From: Brachybacterium halotolerans
Lineage (GTDB): Bacteria; Actinomycetota; Actinomycetes; Actinomycetales; Dermabacteraceae
DNA: 54,886 nt
NCBI RefSeq assembly: GCF_016623465.1
Contig: NZ_JAEDAJ010000001.1
Location: 1-54,886, forward strand
Direction: 5' to 3'
A program made the position numbers and the translations under genes. Numbering within the stretch: the stretch's first letter is position 1; the number at the start of each line of letters is the position of its first letter. The notes below the pieces were generated by a model, which did no database searches, was not told the origin of the DNA, and was given only the letters and a program-made list of their open reading frames with translations. Shown here one piece after another: positions 1 to 9,048 of the stretch.

Positions 1-37
1 ACTCGGGAGGGTGTGGGAGAGTAGGACGCCGCCGGAC
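1..37 (+). rRNA. rrf: 5S rRNA, 3' end only
   Basis: The first bases carry the conserved 3' segment of actinobacterial 5S rRNA (gagagtaggacgccgccgg). The 5' part lies outside the window. The strong hairpin 16 bp downstream fits the end of an rRNA operon. The exact 3' end is uncertain by a few bases. Confidence 0.85.
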
Positions 38-52
38 ATTCCTTTGTGAATG

Positions 53-132
53 AGGGTTGTGGCTCGTCACGAGCAGCTCCCTGGACTCGAGTGATCGGGT
101 TCGGGTGGAGCGCGGTGACGAGCCACAACCCT
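53..132 (+). terminator. rRNA operon terminator hairpin
   Basis: The 18-base arm at 53-70 (agggttgtggctcgtcac) is perfectly complementary to 115-132. The two enclose a 44-base loop and are followed by ttt. Directly downstream of 5S rRNA this is best read as the terminator of the ribosomal RNA operon. The loop is unusually long for an intrinsic terminator. Confidence 0.8.
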
Positions 133-466
133 TTTCCGCGTCCATACGGGTCTGAGCCGTCACGCGCTGCCGGTGATGTCGGTGCCGGGGACGCCCCTGG
201 AGCGCCTTGGAGATGCCGGCTCTGGTCTTCCTGGGCTGGGAGCTCATGGACGAGCTGCCGGCGCCTCCTTGGTGGCGCCGCCCCGAGTTTCCTCTCGCCC
301 GCTGCCGGGGGTGGGGCGGGCTTCGGTCGCCTCCGAGGCGACGTGCACCACGCCGCCCACTCTTCCTCCCGTGGAGTCAGTCACCGCGACCGGGAGAACT
401 CTCGGTGCTGGTGCCGGCGTCACCTAACCTGTGAGCCCTAGGCAGTACTCATAGAGAACTTCGAGG
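133..466 (+). other. intergenic leader upstream of the ten-gene operon
   Basis: This 334-base stretch has no gene I can support: reading frames here have no recognisable product and no ribosome binding site. It should contain the promoter of the operon that follows. Weak -10 candidates are taacct at 425-430 and tagaga at 452-457, neither with a convincing -35. Confidence 0.5.
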
Positions 467-2119
467 GTGGAGAACGTGGCGGACGAGAGCACAGGCAGCC
501 GATCGGGCGGCTCGCACGAAGATCGTGGACACTCCGGTCGCGCCCAGCATCAGGGCCGTCCTCCCCGCGGAGCCGGCCGTCCCCGTTCCGGCGGCCAGGA
601 CGACGCGCGGCGCTCGCAGCGCCGCGACGATCGCTCCGGCCAACGTCGGCAGGGGGATCGTCGAGGCCCCGCGCGCGAGTCCGACCGGCGCGGTGGGTAT
701 CGCGGTCAGCGCGATGATCGACAGAGCGGCTCCTCTCGGAACAGTGATGAGCGCCGCGGCCCGCGTCGCGACGGCGACCAGCGATCCTTCCGTCGTGAGG
801 GTGAAGGCTCCGAACAGCGCCGGGACGGCGATCGTCGGGGCTACGGCCGCGACGATGACCGGCGGGTTCCTCGTGGGGACGGCTCGTCCTATGGCGCACG
901 TCGTGATGGTGATCGGGGTCGTCCGCGCCGTGACGATGACCGGCGCGGTCCCCGCAGGGACGACGACAGGCGCAGTTTCCGGCGTGACGACACCCGTGGT
1001 GATGGCCGTCCTGACGGGAACCGTCGCCCGCGCCGGGACGATGTTCGGCGAGGTCCCTGGAAGGACGATGACCGGCGTGGCCCGCGCAGGGACGACGATC
1101 GTCGTGGTCCCCGCTCCGATCGCGACCAGCGCGGCGCCGGGCGCTTCGGCGGTCCGCGGGATTCGTCCTCGCAGAGGCCGGGAGAGGCGCGTCGCAGCAC
1201 CCGTCCGCCGGAGCCTCCTCTGGACGAAGCGATCACAGGTCGCGAGCTCGACCGGGACATCTCCGACGAGCTCCGCTCCCTTCGCAAGGAGACCGCGGAG
1301 CGCACGAGCCGCCACCTCGTCGCAGCCATCGCGGCTCTCGACGAGAACGACCTGCCGCTCGCGCTCGCCCATGCCCAGTTCGCCGCGAGCATCGGGGGAC
1401 GCGTCGGCATCACCCGCGAGATCTACGGCATCGCCGCGTACCGCAGCGAGGAGTTCCGCACCGCGGCCCGGGAGTTCCGCACCGCGATGCGCATCTCGGG
1501 CCGCGTGGACCTGCTGCCCATGCTCGCCGACTGCGAGCGGGGGATCGGCCGTCCCGAGCGCGCCCTGGAGATCGCCGCCTCGGACGATGCGTCCACGCTC
1601 GACGTCTCCGGGACGATCGAGCTGATGATCGTCGTGGCCGGCGCCTACGCCGACACCGGCGACATCGAGACCGCCCTCGGGACCCTCGACATCCCCGCCC
1701 TGCGCAGCAAGGTCGACGGTCGCTGGCAGGTGCGGCTGTGGGTCGCCTATGCCGACCTGCTCGAGCGCGCGGGTCGCGGCGACGAGGCGCACCGCTGGCT
1801 CACGCTGGCCGCCGACGCGGACACCGACCACGAGACCGACGCTGCCGAGCGCCTGGGCCGTCCTGTGCCGGAGCCGGAGGTCGATGATCTTCCCTGGGAC
1901 GACTCCGAGGAGCTCAGCGTCCTCGACGCCTTCGAAGACTCCGACGAGTCGGACGACTCCGAGGAGCCCGAGGAGCAGGAGGACGCCTCATCCGAGAGCG
2001 CCGACCTCGAGGACGACGGACCGGAGCCCGTGGCGGATGCGCAGAGCGAGGCGGAAGAGCCCCGTGACGACGCTGCGGTGAGCGATCAGGCCGATGATCA
2101 GCAGGAGCGACAGGCATGA
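467..2119 (+). CDS. Arg/Asp-rich TPR-like protein with acidic tail
   Basis: A three-part protein of 550 residues. Residues 1 to about 250 are low-complexity and rich in Arg, Asp and Gly, with near-repeats such as DDDRRGPRRDDDRR. Residues about 255-455 form an all-helical segment resembling tetratricopeptide repeats. Residues about 460-550 are very acidic. The middle region and the position upstream of the HAD phosphatase gene correspond to M. tuberculosis Rv1691, a TPR protein of unknown function. The charged N-terminus resembles RGG-type RNA-binding tails. No enzymatic motif is visible. The start is GTG 467; GTG 476 is also possible and better placed behind ggtggag. The stop overlaps the next start (ATGA), so translation is probably coupled. 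RNA or ribosome binding is inference only. Confidence 0.8.
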   Translation: MENVADESTGSRSGGSHEDRGHSGRAQHQGRPPRGAGRPRSGGQDDARRSQRRDDRSGQRRQGDRRGPARESDRRGGYRGQRDDRQSGSSRNSDERRGPRRDGDQRSFRREGEGSEQRRDGDRRGYGRDDDRRVPRGDGSSYGARRDGDRGRPRRDDDRRGPRRDDDRRSFRRDDTRGDGRPDGNRRPRRDDVRRGPWKDDDRRGPRRDDDRRGPRSDRDQRGAGRFGGPRDSSSQRPGEARRSTRPPEPPLDEAITGRELDRDISDELRSLRKETAERTSRHLVAAIAALDENDLPLALAHAQFAASIGGRVGITREIYGIAAYRSEEFRTAAREFRTAMRISGRVDLLPMLADCERGIGRPERALEIAASDDASTLDVSGTIELMIVVAGAYADTGDIETALGTLDIPALRSKVDGRWQVRLWVAYADLLERAGRGDEAHRWLTLAADADTDHETDAAERLGRPVPEPEVDDLPWDDSEELSVLDAFEDSDESDDSEEPEEQEDASSESADLEDDGPEPVADAQSEAEEPRDDAAVSDQADDQQERQA

Positions 2120-3111
2120 GCGCGCGCGGACTCGACCTGAGCATGCTCGAGCGGTACGACGCCCTCCTCCTCGACCTCGACGGCACCCTCATGCACGGCT
2201 CGCGGCCCATCCCGCGCGCCGCGGAGGCCGTGTGCACCGCGCGCGGTCGGGGACTGAAGATCGGCTTCGTCACCAACAACGCCTCCCGCACCCCCGAGCA
2301 GGCCGTGGCGCACCTCGCCACGGTCGACGTCGAGGCGGCGCCCGAGGAGATCGCCTCCTCCCCGCAGATCGCGGTGCAGCTCCTCGCGGAGCACGCACCG
2401 GTCGGGTCCACCATCCTCGTGCTCGGCGCGGACGGGCTGATGGAGGCCGTCGCCTCCGCGGGGTTCACCCCCGTGCGCCAGGACGGCGACGAGGTCGCGG
2501 CCGTCGTCCAGGGATTCTCCCCGGACCTCGGCTGGGCCCAGCTTGCCGAGGGCGGCTACGCCCTGCGCCGCGGGATCCCCTGGATCGCCACCAACACCGA
2601 TGCGACCCTGCCCACCGAGCGAGGCATTGCCCCGGGCAACGGCGCGCTCGTGCAGGCGCTCGTGCACGCCACCGGTCGCACTCCGCTCGTGGCGGGCAAG
2701 CCCGAGCCGGCCATGTTCTCCCTCGCCGCGAAGGCGCTGGGAGCCCGGCGTCCGCTCGCCGTCGGCGATCGTCTCGACACCGATATCGAGGGCGGCAACC
2801 GCGCCGGCATCGACACCCTCCTCGTGCTCACGGGAGTCGACAGCGTCGAGACCGCGCTGCGCGCCGAGCCCGTCCGTCGGCCGACGTGGATCCTGCCCGA
2901 CCTCTCCTCGCTCACCGACCCCGCGCCCGAGGCCGTGGTCGACGGAGAGACCGCGCGCTGCGGAGCAGCCTCCGCACGGCTCGAGGGCGAGGACCTCGTC
3001 CTGACCGGACGCACGCAGTCCCCGCAGGCACTCACCGCGGGACTCGGGCTGCTCGCGGCGCGCCTGCCCGAGACCGCCCTGTCCGGTGCGGTGCGCACGC
3101 AGGACTCGTGA
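2116..3111 (+). CDS. HAD-family phosphatase, NagD-like (subclass IIA)
   Basis: A 331-residue HAD hydrolase. Motif I is DLDGT with nucleophile Asp20 and general acid Asp22. Motif III is Lys195 in AGKPEP, and motif IV is VGDRLDTD with Asp218 and Asp223. Between them sits a C2-type cap, as in NagD and p-nitrophenyl phosphatases. The syntenic M. tuberculosis protein Rv1692 is a glycerol-3-phosphate phosphatase that recycles phospholipid head groups, so the same role is a reasonable but unproven guess here. About 60 C-terminal residues lie beyond the HAD core, as in actinobacterial homologues. The gene overlaps its upstream neighbour by ATGA and the downstream tlyA by GTGA. Confidence 0.88.
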   Translation: MSARGLDLSMLERYDALLLDLDGTLMHGSRPIPRAAEAVCTARGRGLKIGFVTNNASRTPEQAVAHLATVDVEAAPEEIASSPQIAVQLLAEHAPVGSTILVLGADGLMEAVASAGFTPVRQDGDEVAAVVQGFSPDLGWAQLAEGGYALRRGIPWIATNTDATLPTERGIAPGNGALVQALVHATGRTPLVAGKPEPAMFSLAAKALGARRPLAVGDRLDTDIEGGNRAGIDTLLVLTGVDSVETALRAEPVRRPTWILPDLSSLTDPAPEAVVDGETARCGAASARLEGEDLVLTGRTQSPQALTAGLGLLAARLPETALSGAVRTQDS

Positions 3112-4124
3112 CCGGGCACGCTGGACTCGTGACTGCGGACGGCGGAGGCCGACGGCTCGACGTGGCCCTGGCCGCCGCGGGCCTGGCCTCCTCCCGCACC
3201 CATGCCCGCCGGATCGTCGAGGAGGGCCGGGCCCGCGTCGACGGCCGCCCCGCGCGCAAGCCCTCGTTGATCGTCGCCGCGGACGCCGTCCTCGAGGTCA
3301 CCGGCATCCCCGAGGGAGGGGAGTACGCCTCGCGAGCCGCCCACAAGCTCCTCGGTGCGCTCGACGCGGCGGGACTGGACCCGAGCGGTCTCGTCTGCCT
3401 GGACGCGGGCGCGTCCACCGGCGGGTTCACCGACGTCCTGCTGCGCCGCGGAGCACGCGAGGTGCGCGCCGTCGACATCGGCCATGGCCAGCTGCGCCCG
3501 CGCCTGCGCGAGGACCCGCGCGTCGCAGTGCACGAGGGCACCTCGATCCGCGGACTGGACCCCACGGACGTCGGCGGGCCGGCGCAGCTCGTCGTCGGCG
3601 ACCTCTCCTTCATCTCCCTCGTCACCCTCATGGCGGACCTCGCCGCGCTCACCGCGCCCGGCGGCGGCCTGCTGCTCATGGTGAAGCCCCAGTTCGAGGT
3701 CGGCCGCCGCAGGCTCCCGCGCTCCGGCGTGGTCGCGGATCCCGCCCTGCGCCGCGACGCCGTGCTCGGGGTCGTCGAGGAGGCCGATGCCCGCGGGCTC
3801 GAGCTGCGCGGGGTCGCCGAGAGCCCGCTGCCGGGGCAGGACGGGAACCACGAGTACTTCCTGCACCTGCACCGCCGTGACGCCGCGCCGCGCGGAGCGG
3901 ACACACCGGCAGAGGATCCGCGACCCGCCGGAGCGGCGCGCAGGATCCCGCGCGCCGCCTATGACATGATCGAGCAGGTGCTCCCGCGTACGCGCGCAGG
4001 CTCCCGCGCCGGACGTCGGCGCGCGCAGGCCGCGGCGCACGTCACGGAGCATGACCTGGGCCCGCACCGGGCCGATGGACACAGGACCGAGCCGAGGACG
4101 AGGGAAGGGGACCGCCGAGCATGA
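3108..4124 (+). CDS. tlyA: TlyA-type 16S/23S rRNA 2'-O-methyltransferase
   Basis: An N-terminal S4 RNA-binding domain (about residues 13-65, beginning RRLDVALAAAG) is followed by an FtsJ/RrmJ-like methyltransferase with the SAM-binding motif DAGASTGGFTD from Asp99. The catalytic-type lysine is Lys193 in KPQFE. TlyA methylates the ribose of cytidines in 16S and 23S rRNA, and its loss gives capreomycin resistance. At 338 residues it exceeds the usual 265-275 because of a basic, Arg/Ala-rich C-terminal extension of about 60 residues. The start is GTG 3108, overlapping the HAD stop codon; GTG 3129 in the same frame is an alternative. It overlaps nadK by ATGA. Confidence 0.92.
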   Translation: MTGHAGLVTADGGGRRLDVALAAAGLASSRTHARRIVEEGRARVDGRPARKPSLIVAADAVLEVTGIPEGGEYASRAAHKLLGALDAAGLDPSGLVCLDAGASTGGFTDVLLRRGAREVRAVDIGHGQLRPRLREDPRVAVHEGTSIRGLDPTDVGGPAQLVVGDLSFISLVTLMADLAALTAPGGGLLLMVKPQFEVGRRRLPRSGVVADPALRRDAVLGVVEEADARGLELRGVAESPLPGQDGNHEYFLHLHRRDAAPRGADTPAEDPRPAGAARRIPRAAYDMIEQVLPRTRAGSRAGRRRAQAAAHVTEHDLGPHRADGHRTEPRTREGDRRA

Positions 4125-5065
4125 GGCGCTTCCTGCTGTACGCGCACTCGGGGCGCGCCGCCGCCCTCGAGGCGCTGATGAGAGTCCTGGCCGAGCTCGG
4201 CAACCGCGGCGTGCGCGCCGTCATCACCGACGAGCAGTACGACCAGATCCGCATGTCGCCCCCGGCGAGCCTGCCCGAGGGGCTCCTGGACATCCTCGAC
4301 TCCGAGGAGGTCGACGTCGTCGACGCCGTCTCCGCGGCGGACCTCGTCGAGCTCGGCATCGTGCTCGGGGGCGACGGCACCATCCTGCGCGCCCTCGAGG
4401 TGGTGCGCGAGGCCGAGATCCCCGTGCACGGCGTGAACCTCGGTCACGTGGGCTTCCTCGCCGAGAGCGAGGTCGAGGAGCTCTCGACGACGGTGCGACG
4501 CCTCCTGGACGGCGACTACGACATCGAGGAGCGCGCGACCCTCGACATCGTCATCCGCGGCCCCAAGGACCAGATCCTCCACACCGACTGGGCGCTGAAC
4601 GACGCGAGCCTCGAGAAGGCCGACCGCCAGAAGATGATCTACGTGGTCATCGAGATCGACGGCCGCCCCGTCTCCTCCTTCGGCTGCGACGGTGTGCTCC
4701 TGACCAGCCCCACGGGCTCGACCGCCTACGGCTTCAGCGCCGGGGGCCCCATCATCTGGCCCGAGGTGGACGCCTTCCTCGTCGTCCCGCTCGCCGCCCA
4801 CGCCCTGTTCTCGCGCCCCCTCGTGCTGGGGCGCTCCTCCGAGGCCGCGATCGAGCTCACCGTCGAGAACCGCGACGAGGGCGTGCTCACCCTCGACGGT
4901 CGCCGCACCATCGACATCACCCCCGGCATGCGCGTCGAGGGCCGGCTCTCCCCGCGCTCTGTGCGGCTCGTGCGCCTCACCACCACACCGTTCGCCGACC
5001 GCCTCGTGGAGAAGTTCCAGCTGCCGGTCGTGGGCTGGCGCGGACGCGTCGGCCGCGACGTCTGA
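4121..5065 (+). CDS. nadK: NAD kinase
   Basis: This 314-residue enzyme phosphorylates NAD to NADP using ATP or polyphosphate. The diagnostic GGDGT motif is at residues 83-87. The second conserved block, around LTSPTGSTAYGFSAGGP, and a C-terminal diacylglycerol-kinase-like fold are both present. The position between tlyA and recN is the same as that of ppnK in mycobacteria. The start ATG overlaps the tlyA stop. Twelve bases separate it from recN. Confidence 0.95.
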   Translation: MRRFLLYAHSGRAAALEALMRVLAELGNRGVRAVITDEQYDQIRMSPPASLPEGLLDILDSEEVDVVDAVSAADLVELGIVLGGDGTILRALEVVREAEIPVHGVNLGHVGFLAESEVEELSTTVRRLLDGDYDIEERATLDIVIRGPKDQILHTDWALNDASLEKADRQKMIYVVIEIDGRPVSSFGCDGVLLTSPTGSTAYGFSAGGPIIWPEVDAFLVVPLAAHALFSRPLVLGRSSEAAIELTVENRDEGVLTLDGRRTIDITPGMRVEGRLSPRSVRLVRLTTTPFADRLVEKFQLPVVGWRGRVGRDV

Positions 5066-5077
5066 GCGGGAGCCGCC

Positions 5078-6808
5078 GTGCTCTCCACCCTCCGGATCCG
5101 CCGCATCGGCGTGATCGACGACGCCACCCCCGAGTTCGGGCCCGGCTTCACCGCGCTGACCGGCGAGACCGGTGCCGGCAAGACCATGATCGTCACCGGC
5201 CTCTCGATGCTCCTGGGCGCGCGGCTCGACCGCGGCCGCGCGGGCACCGCCGGGACCGTCGACGGCACCCTCGTGCTCGCCGGGCACGACGAGCTCGAGA
5301 CGGCCCTGGACGAGCTCGGCGCCGAGGACGAGGACGGCGAGGTGCTCGTCGTCCGCCGCGTCACCAAGGACGGCCGCTCCCGCGCCCAGATCGGCGGGGT
5401 GCCCGTGCCGATCGGAACGCTCGCCCGGCTCGTCGGCTCTGCGGTGACCGTCCACGGACAGGCCGACCAGGCCCGCCTGCGAGAGGCCGATCAGCAGCGC
5501 GAGGCCCTCGACCGCTTCGCCGGCGAGACCGTCGGCCCCCTGCTGCAGCGCCACCGCGAGCTCTGGGACCGCCAGCAGGAGCTGCGCGGGCGCGTCGAGG
5601 ACCTCGAGCGCCTCGTCGCAGAGCGCGATCGTCGAGGGGACCAGCTGCGCACGGCCCTCGAGCGCATCGAGGAGGTCGACCCGCAGGACGGCGAGGACGA
5701 TAGCCTGCGCGCCCAGCTCGAGAGGCTCAACCACGCCGTGGACCTCCGGGCCGCCGCCGAGCAGGCGTCCACGCTGCTGCTCGGGCAGGACGACGGCCCC
5801 GCGGTCGGCTCCCTCCTCGACCTCGCGATCGACCAGGTGCGCACCGCCTCCGGCACCGATCCCGAGCTCGAGGGCACCCTCGGCAGGCTCGAGAGCCTGC
5901 GCCTCGAGCTCTCCGACGCGGCCGCCGACCTCTCGCGCTACGCGGACGGCATCGACGCCTCGCCCGGCAGCGTCGAGCAGGCCAACGAGCGACTGCACGA
6001 GGTGACCACGCTGGTGCGGGACCTCGGGCCCTCCCTCGGCGGTGCCGCGACCATCGGGGAGCTGCTCGAGAGCTCGCGCACCGCCGCCGCCGATCTCGAC
6101 CGCTTCGACGGCGCCGAGACCGAGCTGTCCGCCGCCCGCGAGGAGATGACGGGCCTGGAGACCGCCCTCGACGAGGCCGCGGAGGCGCTCTCCGACGCCC
6201 GGCGCGAGGCCGCCTCGCGCCTCGCCCGCGCCGTCGAGTCCGAGCTCGTCCACCTCGAGATGCCCCAGGCGAGCCTCGAGGTCGAGGTCGCCCAGCACGC
6301 ACCCCGTCCGCACGGCCGCGACCGCGTGGCGTTCCTGCTCGCGCCCCACCCCGGCGCCGACCACCTGCCCGTCGCGACCGCCGCGAGCGGCGGCGAGCTC
6401 TCGCGCGTCATGCTCGCCCTCGAGGTCGCGCTCGGCTCCTCCCGCGAGGACCGCACCGCCGCTCCCGTGTTCGTCTTCGATGAGATCGACGCGGGGATCG
6501 GCGGCCGCGCCGCCCTCGCCGTGGGCCAGCGCCTCCAGCGGCTCGCCGAGAACGCGCAGGTCATCGTCGTCACGCACCTCCCGCAGGTCGCCTCCCACGC
6601 CTCCACGCACCTGCAGATCGTCAAGCACAGCGAGGACGGCGGCACGAGCTCCACCGTGCGGAGACTGGACCGCGAGGGCCGCATCCACGAGCTCGCCCGC
6701 ATGCTCTCCGGCGAGACCAGCGAGCTCGCCCTGGCCCACGCCCGCGAGCTGCTCGACGACTCGGCGGACCCGTCGGCATCGGCGTCGGCACCGGGGGAGG
6801 GGCGATGA
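5078..6808 (+). CDS. recN: DNA repair protein RecN
   Basis: RecN is an SMC-like ATPase that acts at DNA double-strand breaks. The N-terminal Walker A motif GETGAGKT is at residues 29-36. A long charged coiled-coil middle follows (about 150-400). The C-terminal ABC half has a signature region around AASGGELSR and the Walker B acidic pair at Asp468-Glu469 (VFDEIDAGIGG). The length of 576 is normal. The start is GTG 5078 behind gggag. No LexA box lies next to it: it is embedded in the operon, so any damage response would have to act on the whole unit. It overlaps steA by ATGA. Confidence 0.95.
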   Translation: MLSTLRIRRIGVIDDATPEFGPGFTALTGETGAGKTMIVTGLSMLLGARLDRGRAGTAGTVDGTLVLAGHDELETALDELGAEDEDGEVLVVRRVTKDGRSRAQIGGVPVPIGTLARLVGSAVTVHGQADQARLREADQQREALDRFAGETVGPLLQRHRELWDRQQELRGRVEDLERLVAERDRRGDQLRTALERIEEVDPQDGEDDSLRAQLERLNHAVDLRAAAEQASTLLLGQDDGPAVGSLLDLAIDQVRTASGTDPELEGTLGRLESLRLELSDAAADLSRYADGIDASPGSVEQANERLHEVTTLVRDLGPSLGGAATIGELLESSRTAAADLDRFDGAETELSAAREEMTGLETALDEAAEALSDARREAASRLARAVESELVHLEMPQASLEVEVAQHAPRPHGRDRVAFLLAPHPGADHLPVATAASGGELSRVMLALEVALGSSREDRTAAPVFVFDEIDAGIGGRAALAVGQRLQRLAENAQVIVVTHLPQVASHASTHLQIVKHSEDGGTSSTVRRLDREGRIHELARMLSGETSELALAHARELLDDSADPSASASAPGEGR

Positions 6809-7986
6809 GCACGACCGTCGGCACCGTCCTGGGGACCGCGCGCATCGGCCGACGCACGAAGGACCTCACCAAGCGCCTCGAGCCCGGCGACATCGCGGTC
6901 ATCGACCACGAGGACATCGACCGCGTCGCCGCCGAGGCGCTCGTCGAGAAGGCGCCCGCGGCCGTCCTCAACGCCGCCCGCTCCACCTCCGGCCGCTACC
7001 CGAACGCCGGGCCGCAGATCCTCGTCGACCACGGCATCGCGCTCGTCGACGACTGCGGCCCCGAGCTGTTCGAGAAGGTCCGCGAGGGCGCCCGCCTCAC
7101 CGTCGCCGACGGCGTCGTCCGCGAGGGCGGGAGCACGCTCGCGCGCGGCACCCGCCAGGACCCCGCCACGATCGCCGCCTCCCTCGAGGCCTCCCGCGAG
7201 GGCCTCTCCGAGCAGCTCGAGCTGTTCGCCCGCAACACCCTGGAGTACATGCTCCTGGAGAAGGACCTGCTGCTGGACGGCGTGGGCGCGCCCGAGGTGC
7301 GCACCGTCATGGACCGCCGCCCCGTGCTGATCGTCGTGCGCGGCTACCACTACAAGGAGGACCTCGCGACGCTCGGTCCGTTCCTGCGCGAGAACCGCCC
7401 CGTGGTGATCGGCGTCGACGGCGGCGCCGACGCGGTCCTCGAGGCCGGCTGGAAGCCCGACATGATCATCGGGGACATGGACTCCGTCTCCGACAGGGCG
7501 CTGGCATCGGGCGCCGAGCTCGTCGTCCACGCCTATCGCGACGGCCGCGCCCCGGGCATGGAGCGCCTGGCGGAGCTCGATCTCGCCGAGGACGCGGTCG
7601 TGTTCCCCGCCGCCGGCACCAGCGAGGACATCGCGATGCTCCTGGCCGACGAGAAGGGCGCGAGCGTGATCGTGGCCGTCGGCACCCACGGCACCCTCGA
7701 GGAGTTCCTGGACAAGGGCCGCGCCGGCATGAGCTCGACCTTCCTCACCCGGCTGCGCGTGGGCTCCAAGCTCGTGGACGCCAAGGGCGTGTCCCGGCTC
7801 TACCGCCAGCGGATCTCCACCCTCCAGCTCGTGCTGCTGGCCGTCGCCGGCCTGCTCGCCCTCTCCGTGGCCATGTGGGCCACGCCCGGCGGACAGGCGC
7901 TCTTCCAGATCCTCGGTGCACGATGGGACGACGCCATCTCATGGTTCACCTCCCTGTTCGCCACCCGACCCGCCACCGGAACCTAG
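6805..7986 (+). CDS. steA: SteA, putative cytokinetic-ring protein with thiamine pyrophosphokinase-like fold
   Basis: This 393-residue protein matches the actinobacterial SteA family (Rv1697 type). The central part resembles thiamine pyrophosphokinase, with GVDGGADAVLEAGWKPDMII followed by GDMDS. A single C-terminal membrane segment (about residues 333-355, LQLVLLAVAGLLALSVAMW) is followed by a short tail. In Corynebacterium, SteA and SteB work in the RipC-FtsEX cell-separation pathway. The TPK-like site is not known to make thiamine diphosphate. It lies between recN and steB, the usual arrangement, with a 12-base gap to steB. Confidence 0.9.
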   Translation: MSTTVGTVLGTARIGRRTKDLTKRLEPGDIAVIDHEDIDRVAAEALVEKAPAAVLNAARSTSGRYPNAGPQILVDHGIALVDDCGPELFEKVREGARLTVADGVVREGGSTLARGTRQDPATIAASLEASREGLSEQLELFARNTLEYMLLEKDLLLDGVGAPEVRTVMDRRPVLIVVRGYHYKEDLATLGPFLRENRPVVIGVDGGADAVLEAGWKPDMIIGDMDSVSDRALASGAELVVHAYRDGRAPGMERLAELDLAEDAVVFPAAGTSEDIAMLLADEKGASVIVAVGTHGTLEEFLDKGRAGMSSTFLTRLRVGSKLVDAKGVSRLYRQRISTLQLVLLAVAGLLALSVAMWATPGGQALFQILGARWDDAISWFTSLFATRPATGT

Positions 7987-7998
7987 GAGCCTCGGTCC

Positions 7999-9048
7999 GT
8001 GATCGACTTCCGCTACCACCTGGTCTCCCTGATCTCCGTGTTCCTCGCCCTCGCGGTGGGGATCGTGCTCGGGGCCGGACCGCTGCGCGAGAACCTGGGC
8101 TCCCAGCTCACCGGCCAGGTCGAGCAGCTGCGCACGGAGAAGGACGACCTGCGCACCGCCAACGACTCGCTGACCTCGCAGAACGACGAGCTCAGCGCGT
8201 TCATCTCGCAGACCTCGCCCGACCTCGTCGCGGGCACCCTCAGCGGACGCAGCACCGCCGTGGTCTCCGACGACGACTCGGTGCGCAACCAGGTCAGCAC
8301 CCTCGACTCCCTGCTGGACGAGGCCGGTGCGAGCACCCCGCTGAGCGTGCGCCTGGACAGCTCGCTGTGGGACCCCGATCAGGAGGACACCCGCACCAAG
8401 GCCCTCGATTCCCTGCGGGACGCCGACGGCGCGCTCGTCGCGGCGGCCGAGTCCGACACCGACTCCAGCTCCGGCGCGCTCTCCACGATCATCGGCCACC
8501 TGCTCGTGGACACCTCGATCGGGGCCGAGCAGCGCCAGAAGCTCTGGTCCGTGCTGACCGACGCCCGCCTCGTCGACGTCGACGGCAGCACCGACGCCCC
8601 CGTCGACTCCATGATCTTCGCGAGCGCCGCGCCCTCGGACCTCACCGTGAGCGGTGACGACGCCTCGGCCGCCGCCGAGCGCGCCCAGCTGCTGCTCGAG
8701 GCCCAGACCGGGCTGCTCGAGCGCATGGTCAGCGCGAAGATCCCCACGGTGGTCTCGGGCTCGACCCCCTCGAACGACGACAGCGCGGGCCTGCTGCGCA
8801 CGGTGCGCGGGGACTCGCGCTTCGGCGACCTCTCCAGCGGCGACCGCCTGCAGGAGCCCGACGGGCCGACGATCGCCGTGCTCGCCCTCGCCGAGCAGGC
8901 GCGCGGCGAGCAGGGGAGCTACGGGACCGCCGCCGACGCCCAGGACCGCGTGCCGCAGGTCCCCGGCGGGTCCGGCGGAGGGTCCGGGGACTCGTCGGGA
9001 TCCGGCTCCGGATCGGGATCCGGCGCGAGCGACGGAGGCGAGGGATGA
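7999..9048 (+). CDS. steB: SteB/MctB-like envelope protein (DUF3186, 'copper transporter')
   Basis: A 349-residue protein of the Rv1698 family. It opens with the conserved MIDFRYHLVSLISVFLALA start and one N-terminal membrane helix (about 8-28). A coiled coil follows (about residues 35-70, rich in Leu, Glu and Gln). The rest is probably extracytoplasmic, ending in a Gly/Ser-rich tail from about residue 320. The mycobacterial homologue was called MctB for copper sensitivity, while the corynebacterial one is SteB, partner of SteA in cell separation. Its pairing with steA here supports the division role. The start is GTG 7999. It overlaps the next gene by ATGA. Confidence 0.9.
   Translation: MIDFRYHLVSLISVFLALAVGIVLGAGPLRENLGSQLTGQVEQLRTEKDDLRTANDSLTSQNDELSAFISQTSPDLVAGTLSGRSTAVVSDDDSVRNQVSTLDSLLDEAGASTPLSVRLDSSLWDPDQEDTRTKALDSLRDADGALVAAAESDTDSSSGALSTIIGHLLVDTSIGAEQRQKLWSVLTDARLVDVDGSTDAPVDSMIFASAAPSDLTVSGDDASAAAERAQLLLEAQTGLLERMVSAKIPTVVSGSTPSNDDSAGLLRTVRGDSRFGDLSSGDRLQEPDGPTIAVLALAEQARGEQGSYGTAADAQDRVPQVPGGSGGGSGDSSGSGSGSGSGASDGGEG

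Noticed and set aside
46..441. Short open frames between the rRNA terminator and the first gene
   Set aside because: They cross the terminator hairpin, lack ribosome binding sites and show no family resemblance.
620..1170. Repeated DNA in the first gene considered as a CRISPR-like or tandem repeat array
   Set aside because: The periodicity is that of an Arg/Asp/Gly-rich protein tract; units vary in length and spacing, with no constant repeat and unique spacer.
3959..6739. A 926-residue open frame antisense to tlyA, nadK and recN
   Set aside because: In DNA this GC-rich the antisense frame of a real gene is often open. The sense frames carry full motifs, and the antisense product is low-complexity Gly/Ala/Arg.
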